Below, one piece after another: positions 1 to 7,186 of a stretch of DNA of 64,000 nt. Position numbers and translations under genes: made by a program. Positions within the stretch are counted from its first letter, which is position 1, and the number at the start of each line of letters is the position of its first letter. Source of the DNA: Arthrobacter_M sp030063245 (GTDB lineage: Bacteria; Actinomycetota; Actinomycetes; Actinomycetales; Micrococcaceae); assembly GCF_051131705.1 (NCBI RefSeq), contig NZ_CP180316.1, positions 2,852,001 to 2,916,000 on the forward strand, read 5' to 3'. The notes beneath the pieces were generated by a model that was given only the letters and a program-made list of their open reading frames with translations, made no database searches and was not told the origin of the DNA.

Positions 1-3
1 CCA

Positions 4-44
4 CAAGGATTCCAAGGATTCCAAGGATTCCAAGGATTCCAAGG
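4..44. repeat. 9-bp tandem repeat at window edge
   Basis: Four exact copies of CAAGGATTC (4-39) and a partial fifth (40-44). The array touches the left edge and may continue outside the window. The 9-bp unit keeps reading frame, so it could be the tail of a repeat-coding gene or an intergenic satellite; no coding role is visible here. Confidence 0.85.
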
Positions 45-81
45 CAGTAAATTCCAAATCAGTGGCGTCCAAGACAGTGGA

Positions 82-852
82 TTGCAACGGCAGGGCTTCC
101 AACGACGCACGGCGCCGTTGATGATCGCCACCGCAACCGGGGTGCTGGCATTGGCCTTAGCGGGGTGCGGAGGCGGAGCTCCGGGGGCGGATTCCTCCGC
201 AGCCGCCGCGGGCCCTTCCCCGGCTGTGTCCAGCTCCACGCCCACGCCGGCTGCCACGAGTACTCCGGAGACCCACACCAATGAAGAACTGGCCACCTTG
301 CTTTCTGGTTTGAAGGATGCCCAAGGGCAACCCTTTTCGGTAATCCCGGCGGCACAAGTGGACCAGGGCATCGCGAAGGCCCGCCAGCTGCTCCAAAGTG
401 CGGTCGTCACTCCGGCGGCCTGTAATGTATTTGCCGCCGACAACGGACAGATCCCCGAGGGCAGCACCTACGCCGGCGGGACCAGCCAATCGGCAGCGGA
501 GCAGACCGCCGTCGTTGTCACCGTCGTTGCCGTCAAGGATCCACAGATCATGGTCGGCCAGCTCGCAAAGTCCAACGAAGCCGCCGCCCAGTGTGCCACC
601 TTTACCATCGAAGCCGGTGGCCAAAAGATCACCAGTCAGATCCAGCCGGTTGAGGTCAAAACCAGCGGGGACAAGTCATTCGGAGCGCTGGCCACCCAGA
701 CCACGGCTGACGGGAGAACCCAGACCACGCTGACCGTCACAGCACTCAAAGGCACCCTGGCCGCGACCGCCACCAAAACCGGCGCCGCGATTACTGCAGA
801 CGCCGCACCGGAACTCGTCCGGCTGGCCGATGACATTCTGGCCAAGGACTAG
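82..852 (+). CDS. Putative secreted lipoprotein
   Basis: 256 aa of unknown function. The N-terminus has arginines (residues 3, 8, 9), a hydrophobic stretch and the lipobox-like LALAGC, so Cys28 or so would be lipidated and the protein held on the outer face of the membrane. A Ser/Pro/Thr/Ala linker (about residues 35-65) leads to a roughly 190-residue domain. The TTG start at 82 is preferred over the in-frame ATG at 121 because only the longer form gives a positively charged signal-peptide n-region. It resembles actinobacterial lipoproteins with a DUF5642/PknH-sensor-like extracellular domain only in general layout; I do not recognise the family. The next gene starts 27 nt later on the same strand. 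Confidence 0.75.
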   Translation: MQRQGFQRRTAPLMIATATGVLALALAGCGGGAPGADSSAAAAGPSPAVSSSTPTPAATSTPETHTNEELATLLSGLKDAQGQPFSVIPAAQVDQGIAKARQLLQSAVVTPAACNVFAADNGQIPEGSTYAGGTSQSAAEQTAVVVTVVAVKDPQIMVGQLAKSNEAAAQCATFTIEAGGQKITSQIQPVEVKTSGDKSFGALATQTTADGRTQTTLTVTALKGTLAATATKTGAAITADAAPELVRLADDILAKD

Positions 853-879
853 CAGAGGAGCCCGGGTATAAGGAACACC

Positions 880-1125
880 GTGAGCAGAAGAACCAAGATT
901 GTTCTGTTCGCTATCATTGTTCTGGTTATCGGCGTCGCGGCGTCTATGTACTGCGGCTGGGGATATGCGCTCGCAGGGGTTGGCTCTGGAATAGGTTCAT
1001 GGCTTGGAGTTTCGGCCGGCAACAAGAAGGCACGCGAGACGGACGCCTACCGCGAAGAATGGCTGGCGAAACGCACCCGACGCTACCGGCCGAAGGGTCC
1101 ACCGGCCGGCACGCCGAAGGTTTGA
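880..1125 (+). CDS. Small membrane protein, unknown function
   Basis: 81 aa from a GTG start 27 nt after the lipoprotein stop, with an AAGGAA-like ribosome site just upstream. Residues 7-25 and about 28-45 form hydrophobic, glycine-rich segments, then a basic C-terminal tail (KKAR, KRTRRYRPK) probably faces the cytoplasm. It probably shares a transcript with the lipoprotein gene. No family recognised. Confidence 0.6.
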   Translation: MSRRTKIVLFAIIVLVIGVAASMYCGWGYALAGVGSGIGSWLGVSAGNKKARETDAYREEWLAKRTRRYRPKGPPAGTPKV

Positions 1126-1301
1126 CGGTGGCAGGAAGGGCCAGGACGTTCCCGGGGATGGCGGTAATCTGCAGAGCTGGTATGGCCGGACCGGCACAGT
1201 GAAGCGACGGCGCAGAAGCGCGACGACGGCAGACGCCGTCGACTGCCCCGCTCAGGCGTGCCCGATCCGGCGTGCCAAAATCAGGCGCCGATGCGTCGCC
1301 C

Positions 1302-2289
1302 CTACCGTACGTCGCGCACCGCCACCAGCAGGGCCGAGACAATGACGGCGCCGATCAGCCCGAAGCCGGCGGTGATCGCCTGTGCCCAGTCGGAGCTGGC
1401 CAAGACGGTGAAAGCGACGGCCGTCACAAGGGCGATCCCCACCGACGTCCCAACACGCTGCGCGGTCTGCATGATGCCGCCGGCACTGCCCGCATACTGC
1501 AGCGGGACCTCGGCCAGTGTCAGGGTCTGATTCGGGCTGACCACCGCGCCCTGCCCCGCACCGACCAGCGCCAGCGTTGCCAGCAACCACCATTCGCTCA
1601 CGGTGCCGTGCGCATGAAGCTCGATCACCAGGACGCTGAGTCCCAGGCCCGCCAAGACGCTGACCATGCCGGCGGCCACAAGTTTCCTGCCATAGCGGAA
1701 GACGCGCCGCCCGGCCATATTCGCCGTCACCGCGGAAAGGACCGCATTGGGCAGACCGATGGTGCCGCTCTCGAGGGCCGAATGCCCTAAGCCCTCCTGC
1801 ATGTACTGCGCCACCAGAACCCAGACGCTGGTGATCCCCAGGAAGTACAGGCCGATCAGCAACGTGCCGACGGAAAAACTGCGGGTTTTGAAAATGGCCA
1901 GATCGACCATCGGGCTGCGACCGCTGGACTTATACCGGTGCTCCCACAGCACCCAGCACAGGCCGAGCACAAGTGCGACCGGCAGCAGTGCCCACAGCCA
2001 TCCGGAAGAGCTTGCCCTTGCCTCAACAAAGGGCAGCAGCAGGGCCAGCACGGCCACGCCGAGCTGGACCGCTCCCACAGGATCCAGTTGGCGTGGCTGG
2101 TCCGACGCCGGAGCCGCCGAACGCCGGCGGCCTTCCTTCACGTCGTCGTAAGTCATTTCCTTCGCCGCGTCCCGGGTGGCTTCCTGCACTCCGGCCCGGC
2201 CGGACGACCTCGCGTTCAGCAGCGGGCGGGGAAACCACAGCAGCGCGAGCACTATGGCCAGAATTCCGACCGGAACGTTGACAAGGAAT
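1302..2289 (-). pseudogene. DHA2-type MFS efflux transporter, C-terminal part (cut by IS3)
   Basis: This is the distal part of a drug:proton antiporter gene of the EmrB/QacA (DHA2) type; the start is in the fragment at 3587-4125. Removing the IS3 copy (2290-3586) and one AAT duplication rejoins the two halves in frame, giving GWRWTFLVNVPVGILAIVL, the usual hinge of this family after transmembrane segment 6. The fragment carries several hydrophobic segments and the VVSPNQTLTLAEVP region typical of the last third. It ends in a normal stop at 1302. The IS puts stop codons after a short chimeric tail, so the transporter should be inactive. Confidence 0.9.
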
Positions 2290-2358
2290 TGAGCTGCTGT
2301 GGAGTTTTCGGACAGTGGGCCCTCTTAAAATGGGGGTCTACTGAAAGTAGAGATCAGC

Positions 2359-2649
2359 ATGACTGCAGCACGCCGGCGTTTCACCCAGGAGTTCAAAGAC
2401 GAGTTGTGTCGTGAGGTGATCAACACGTCCAGACCCATCAGGGATGTTGCCACCGCTTACGGTGTCGGCCCCGAGACTCTGCGCAACTGGCTGAACAAAT
2501 ACCGTGAGGCCAACGGGGGCACCGAGACGGACCTGACGTTGCCGGAACGGGCTCGCTTGAAGGAGCTCGAGAGGGAAAATCAGGAGCTTCGAGCCGAGAC
2601 TCTCTTCTTAAAAAAAGCGGCCGCTTACTTCGCGCGGGAGCAGCGGTAG
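2359..2649 (+). CDS. IS3-family transposase OrfA
   Basis: 96 aa. Residues about 5-50 form a helix-turn-helix (FTQEFKDELCREVINTSRPI...VGPETLRNWLNKYR) that recognises the element ends. A leucine-rich coiled coil (about 60-90, ERARLKELERENQELR) mediates multimerisation in this family. Near the end the codons for LKK sit on a run of seven A (2610-2616), a classic -1 slippage site. The stop overlaps the orfB start by one base. Confidence 0.93.
   Translation: MTAARRRFTQEFKDELCREVINTSRPIRDVATAYGVGPETLRNWLNKYREANGGTETDLTLPERARLKELERENQELRAETLFLKKAAAYFAREQR
2610..2616 (+). promoter_or_regulatory. A7 programmed -1 frameshift site
   Basis: Seven A bases occur at the end of orfA. From here the -1 frame stays open through 2649 into orfB, so slippage would make the OrfAB fusion that is the active transposase in IS3 elements. 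The role is inferred from the family; the open frame was checked codon by codon. Confidence 0.8.
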
Positions 2650-3542
2650 TGAGCAAGTACGAATACATCGACTCCCAAAAAACTGAGCCCGCCAACCTGA
2701 ATTCGGTCGTGAAGATGTGCCGCTGGTTAGGCGTCTCGACGTCCGGCTTCTACCACTGGCTGACGCGCCCGCAATCGGCGACTGCCACTCGCCGGAAGGC
2801 CCTGATAGCGCGGATCCAACACTATTTCGAGGAGTCTGAAGGCACCTACGGGTATCGTCGGATCCACGCCGACCTCGCCGCGGAGCAGACTGAATGTTCA
2901 CCCGAACTTGTGCGGCAGCTCATGGGCCAGGAGGGCCTTGTGGCCTGCCAACCCCGGCCATTCCGGGTCACGACCGAGGCCGACGCCTTGGCTGCGGCCA
3001 ACATGCCCGACCTCGTCAACCGTGACTTCACCGCCACTCGCCCCGGGGTGAAGTTTGTCGGCGACATCACCTACATCCACACCTGGCAAGGGTTCATCTA
3101 CCTGGCCACCGTCATTGACTGCTACTCCAAGAAGGTCGTCGGCTGGTCCATCGCCGATCACATGCGCACCGAACTCGTCGCCGACGCCCTTAACAACGCC
3201 GCCGCAACGACCCTGATAGAGCCGGACGCGATCTGGCATTCCGACCGCGGCAGCGTGTATACCTCGGCCGGGTTTCGGGCCTTGGTGACCGGCTTGGGGA
3301 TGCGCTCATCGATGGGCCGCACGGGCGTGTGTTGGGATAACAGTATGGCGGAATCCTTCTTCTCGATGCTCAAGAACGAGCGTGTCTACCGGACCGTTTA
3401 CGCGACGAAATCACAAGCCCGCAGCGACGTGATCCGCTATATTGAGGGGTTTTACAATAGTCGGCGCCGACACTCTGCGCTCGATTACCGACGCCCTAAT
3501 GAAGTCCACTATGGTTATCAACAGCCAGCCCTTGCAGCGTAG
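2649..3542 (+). CDS. IS3-family transposase OrfB (DDE catalytic subunit)
   Basis: 297 aa from GTG. An HTH_21-like region (about residues 50-110, with GTYGYRRIHADL) precedes the rve integrase core. The catalytic triad is visible as Asp139 (VGDITY), Asp199 (WHSDRG) and Glu235 (NSMAESFF), with 35 residues between the second Asp and the Glu, the spacing expected of IS3. It ends with the usual YIEGFYNSRRRHSAL motif. It may be made alone from the GTG or as an OrfAB fusion by slippage at 2610-2616. It looks complete and functional. Confidence 0.95.
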   Translation: MSKYEYIDSQKTEPANLNSVVKMCRWLGVSTSGFYHWLTRPQSATATRRKALIARIQHYFEESEGTYGYRRIHADLAAEQTECSPELVRQLMGQEGLVACQPRPFRVTTEADALAAANMPDLVNRDFTATRPGVKFVGDITYIHTWQGFIYLATVIDCYSKKVVGWSIADHMRTELVADALNNAAATTLIEPDAIWHSDRGSVYTSAGFRALVTGLGMRSSMGRTGVCWDNSMAESFFSMLKNERVYRTVYATKSQARSDVIRYIEGFYNSRRRHSALDYRRPNEVHYGYQQPALAA

Positions 3543-3586
3543 AAGAATCCACCAATTCCGCTGTCCGAATTCCTCGCGGCAGCTCA

Positions 3587-4125
3587 AATGTCCATCTCCA
3601 CCCCTGCTGTACTCCGCCCAACTCGATGAGCGCCCCGCCCAACACCGGCCCGATGGCTACCGCAATGCCCACCATGCTGCCGAACATGCCGAAGGCCTTA
3701 CCGCGCTCTGCCCCGCGGAAATACTGCTGAATCATCCCCACGGCTTGCGGGTTAAGCAGCCCGGAACCCAGGCCCTGGACAAACCGGGCAACGTTGAGCA
3801 TCAGGGGGTCCACGGCCAGCCCGGCCGCCACCGACGAAACGGTAAAAATACCCACGCCGGTCAGGAACAGCGGCGCCCTGCCAAATATGTCGCCGGCCCT
3901 GCCCGACGCGACCAGTACCACCCCGAATGTAAGCGCGTAGCCGGAGAGCACCCATAGGATCTCCGACTGGCTGGCCCCCAGACCCGTCTGGATCGAGGGC
4001 AGCGCCACGTTGACAATGCTCACGCCCACCAGCGACATGAAAATCGTTACCAGCAAAACCATGAGAACCCGCCAGCGCCCGGGATCCGGGACATACTCCG
4101 GTTCCTGTTTCCGGTGCGTTGTCAC
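3587..4125 (-). pseudogene. DHA2-type MFS efflux transporter, N-terminal part (cut by IS3)
   Basis: First part of the efflux gene that continues at 1302-2289. From ATG at 4125 the product begins with a short cytoplasmic tail and then transmembrane segments 1-6. It contains NVALPSIQTGLG and GRAGDIFGR (the MFS A-motif region between helices 2 and 3), and LGGALIELGGVQQGWRWTF where the IS enters. Beyond the junction the reading runs 15 or so residues into IS DNA and stops at 3496. An intact ancestor would have been about 510 aa. Confidence 0.9.
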
Positions 4126-4460
4126 AACATGTCCTCACGTTTTGGGGCGGGAGCGACAAATTCGCCGTCGAACCCGTGAGCTGGACACCTCGCCGCTAAT
4201 GCACGTCGCCGTGTTGCCGCCCCACCCAGGCGGCCCCATTCTGCTGATCAATGAAGGCGGAAAAGGCGAGTCGGCGTCAAACACGACGGCGACCGCGTTG
4301 CCCGAAATGGAATGCGGGTCAAAACGTCAGCCTGGACAAAACGGCGCGCTGTCATACGTCGATCGTATGACAGCGCACCGGCGGGGCCTATGGCGATCCG
4401 GCTCACCCCAATGGCGTCGCGGAAGCGGAGTAGTCTGGTCGCGGAGGCCGGGAAAGCACC
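4126..4460. other. Intergenic region between MFS gene and phosphoribosyltransferase
   Basis: 335 bp between divergently oriented genes. No convincing gene is visible. It must hold the promoter of the broken efflux gene and that of the phosphoribosyltransferase. The only clear structure is the palindrome at 4346-4376, listed separately. Confidence 0.7.
4346..4376. promoter_or_regulatory. 13-bp perfect palindrome upstream of phosphoribosyltransferase
   Basis: Arms GCGCTGTCATACG (4346-4358) and CGTATGACAGCGC (4364-4376) are separated by 5 nt. The site lies 84 nt upstream of the phosphoribosyltransferase start. It could be a regulator operator or an RNA hairpin in a leader; no T-run follows, so a terminator role is not supported. 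Confidence 0.6.
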
Positions 4461-5126
4461 ATGATGCGACGCTATACCAACCGAGCGGAAGCCGGACGGT
4501 GTCTGGCAGCGGCCCTGCCGCAGTTCAGGAACCGTCCGGAGGCGATATCGCTTGGGCTGGCGCGCGGCGGTGTTCCCGTTGCTGTGGCGGTCGGCGCTGA
4601 GCTCGGCATTCCATCCGGGGCTCTGATTGTCCGAAAGCTCGGCGTTCCCGGTCAGCCCGAGACCGCCTTCGGCGCCTTGGCCATCTGCCGAGGTGACATC
4701 GTGCGCGTGATCAATCCGCCATTCGTGGACCGGCTGCTTCATAGTGGGATCACCCGAGCAGACCTGAATCAAGTGGAAGACCGCGAGCGCGCTGAGCTGC
4801 TGCGGCGGGTTGCGGACTACGGTCTCCCGGATACCGATCTTGCGGGCATGACTGTCATCCTGACCGATGACGGTGTTGCCACCGGTTTCACCATGCTTGC
4901 GGCAGTGGAGGCAGTCCGCCGTGGAGGCCCTGCCGCCGTCGTCGCCGCCGTACCCGTCGGCTCGTTGGAAGCATACAAGACCGTCGCCGGAGCGGCGGAT
5001 TCGGTGATCTGTCTGCGCATCCCTGGCAATTTCCGCGCCGTCGGCAATGCCTACCTGGACTTCGAACAGGTCAGCGACGCGGAGGTGGCCCGGTTACAGG
5101 GTCCGAGGAGTCCCGGCGGCTGTTGA
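4461..5126 (+). CDS. Phosphoribosyltransferase-domain protein
   Basis: 221 aa with a type I phosphoribosyltransferase fold. The PRPP-binding loop is VILTDDGVATGFTM (about residues 130-143), with the two acidic residues and the Ala/Gly-Thr/Phe-rich loop of the family. The N-terminal ISLGLARGGVPVA and VRKLGVPGQPETAFGA resemble the stand-alone enzymes often found with alpha/beta-hydrolase or erythromycin-esterase-like domains. The natural substrate of this subgroup is not settled, so no reaction is assigned. ATG at 4461 is followed by a second ATG at 4464; a GGGAAAG-like ribosome site precedes both. Confidence 0.85.
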   Translation: MMRRYTNRAEAGRCLAAALPQFRNRPEAISLGLARGGVPVAVAVGAELGIPSGALIVRKLGVPGQPETAFGALAICRGDIVRVINPPFVDRLLHSGITRADLNQVEDRERAELLRRVADYGLPDTDLAGMTVILTDDGVATGFTMLAAVEAVRRGGPAAVVAAVPVGSLEAYKTVAGAADSVICLRIPGNFRAVGNAYLDFEQVSDAEVARLQGPRSPGGC

Positions 5127-5264
5127 ATTCGTTGCCTGGCGGCCGATTTTGCAAGTGATGAGCAAGCCGCCGCGTCCGGCCCAGAACTTTGCATCAGACC
5201 GGCTTTCACCGCGCCTTCGAATCCGTCGCACAGACCGCACGACCCGGGCAGAGGCATCCGGTGC

Positions 5265-5978
5265 CTACCTCTGCCCTTTCAGCCCCAGTGCCTTTTCGAT
5301 GGCGTCGGGATCATCATGAGAACCAACTGCGCCGGGTTCGGTCCAGACCAAAAAGGGCCTATCTTCAACCACGATCAGGGACAGGTCCTTGCCCCGGCCC
5401 GCTTTCGCATTGATCCCTGTCAGGATGCTGTTGATGTCGCCTGTCGCCCTGACCAGCTCGGCATCGTGGAAAGATGTCGCCGCCCCACCTGCTGATTCCC
5501 ATAATCCATGAACAAGGCAGTCACCGGCCGGGCTCGCAAAGCAATAAATCTTGTGCGTGATCGGGCCGAGTATCCAGGAGCGCTTATGCGGTTTGGCAGC
5601 CAAGTCCGCCTTCAGTCCGAGTGCCTTTATAAGTGTCTGAAATTCGTCGTGGGGACCAATCGCCCCGGGTTCATCGGGACCTGTCGCACTCGGTGTTGTC
5701 CAGACCAGGAACGGCCTGTTGCCGACCACGATAAAGGACAGGCTCCTGCCCTGAGCCTTTTTCTCCTCAACCCTCGTCAGGATGGCATTGATGTCACCCG
5801 TCGCCCTCACCAGCTCGGCATCGTGAAAAGATGTCGCCGCCTGCTCAGCGGTCCCCTAAAGTGACGTAACAACGCAGTCGGCCGCCGGATTCGCATAGCA
5901 GTGGACAATGTGGTTCGTGCTGATCCACCACGAGCGGTTCTTGGGTTTTGAAGGCTTTAGTTGCTCCGGCGCATCCAT
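5265..5978 (-). pseudogene. Two-repeat protein of unknown family with in-frame amber codon
   Basis: From ATG at 5978 (with GAAAGGTG upstream) one frame runs to 5265, broken only by TAG at 5856-5858 (codon 41). The product is two tandem copies of a roughly 100-residue unit. Each unit has KNRSWW or KRSWIL, HCYANPAADC or YCFASPAGDC, ATSFHDAELVRATGDIN, then a FIVV/LIVV strand and RPFLVWT. In the second unit the residue at the amber position is Trp (HGLWESAGG against TSL*GTAEQ), so a TGG to TAG change is the simplest cause. An internal start after the stop could still give 181 aa (from 5810). I do not recognise the family. Confidence 0.75.
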
Positions 5979-6479
5979 ATCCGTCACCTTTCGCTCAACA
6001 GTCGCTTTCACGCGGGCCGTTCCTCATCACCCGGCAAGGCGAGCATCCCACCTGCAATCCCCCGTGTCAAAGGGAGTGAGGAACGGCGCCGCAACCACGT
6101 GCGCCACCGTCTCCCGCGGCCCTTGGCCTGGCGCTTTTCCCTCTGCACAGTCCGTCATATTGTTCAAGAATCTCCTGCACCAACGGCCAACTGATGCCCG
6201 GTAACGGCGTGTCAGTGGGGGAACCACCAGCGGACACCTGACGGCATCAGTTGGGGTTTCCTCTTCTGGGGCAAGCCTCGGCAACTCCCAAGTGGGCGGC
6301 CCCACAGTTCGCGTGCACCTTGAAGCACTAAAGCGGGAATGACCTCGGCTATTGCCATCCGCGGTCGTCGTGTTTTGGCGTCGAGCCGTGGAAGTTTGTG
6401 GGGAGGTCAACCATACTCAGTACGTGGACAACGCGGCCACTCGCGGCTGCGAAGCGGATCCGATGATCGCAACCGCGGT
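5979..6479. other. Region without a convincing gene
   Basis: About 500 bp in which open frames lack family features or plausible ribosome sites. The visible structure is the long nested inverted repeat at 6187-6254. The right part may already belong to the decayed membrane protein that follows. Confidence 0.55.
6187..6254. repeat. Nested inverted repeat
   Basis: Outer 12-bp perfect arms CCAACTGATGCC (6187-6198) and GGCATCAGTTGG (6243-6254) enclose a second pair GTGTC/GACAC (6209-6213, 6233-6237) and an inner GTGG/CCAC (6215-6218, 6224-6227). As RNA this would give a long interrupted hairpin. It may be a structured leader, a terminator-like element or the end of a lost mobile element. Confidence 0.6.
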
Positions 6480-7095
6480 CCCGGGGCGAACGAAACTCTG
6501 ATCGGTCTCGAATTGTTCACCGGGGTCGTGTTCCTCAGGGCAGGAACCTGGTAGGGGCTGCATGGCCGGTTCGCAAATAGCCGCTGTCCCTTGTCTGGGT
6601 GGCAGTACTCGGCCTATCTGTGTACACCGTGGCCGGTAGTTCGGCTTCGCTGAACATGCCAGGCATGAGGGCATGTTTTCGCTGGCGCGGCAGTGCGTCT
6701 GCCGGGGTGGTTCCTGATTACGGCGGCGGTCTTGCCCACCGTTTTGTGGTTGAGCGAGATCGGCCCAGACGTGCTGGCCGGTCAACCGTCAACCAGCGCA
6801 ACCACCTGGGAGGTCCCGACCAACCCCGTATACGTGCTCGACCTCGCACTCTTTCTTCCCACCGTCTGCGCCAGCGGCGTGCTACTGCTTCGTCGCGACC
6901 GGGTCGCCTACGCCACCGGCCGCAGGATCGTTGGTCTTCCTTGGCTTCACCTGCCTGCCAATTCTCCGCACGCCTTTCGTGGCGCAGGTTAGAGCTGAGG
7001 TCCCGGGCTGGTCGGTGATGATTCCCATCAGTTTCATTGCAGCCACTACACTCGTCGTACTCCGGCGACTGCTTCACACGATGAGACCGAATCCT
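6480..7095 (+). pseudogene. Decayed multi-pass membrane protein
   Basis: Pieces of one membrane protein occur in different frames. NETLIGLELFTGVVFL at about 6490-6550 looks like a first helix. PGWFLITAAVLPTVLWLSEIG to LLLRRDRVAYATG runs at about 6705-6915. The continuation LVFLGFTCLPILRTPFVAQV to LVVLRRLLH follows in another frame from 6931. The last two pieces align end to end as one protein with a frameshift near 6925, as in actinobacterial proteins with a LDLALFLP...SGVLLLRR...TCLPIL...PFVA layout. An in-frame TAG follows the first piece. No function known. Confidence 0.6.
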
Positions 7096-7186
7096 GTCGC
7101 CATCGTAGGCGAATCGTCAGGAGCTCGGATCAGCGCGAACCAAAGAGTTTGTCCGAGTGGGAACTGCGGCTCAAAGACGTCCCTAG

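Larger units (their letters stand above)
2290..3586 (+). mobile_element. IS3-family insertion sequence, 1297 bp
   Basis: The element is bounded by imperfect inverted repeats: the left end begins TGAGCTGCTGTGGAG and the right end, read inward, begins TGAGCTGCCGCGAGG, with GGA.TTCGGACAG.GG also shared further in. A 3-bp AAT duplication flanks it (2287-2289 and 3587-3589). It encodes overlapping orfA and orfB with a DDE transposase and an A7 slippery site. The two halves of the host MFS gene rejoin exactly when the element is removed, which fixes the boundaries to the base. Both open frames look intact, so it may still be mobile. Confidence 0.95.
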
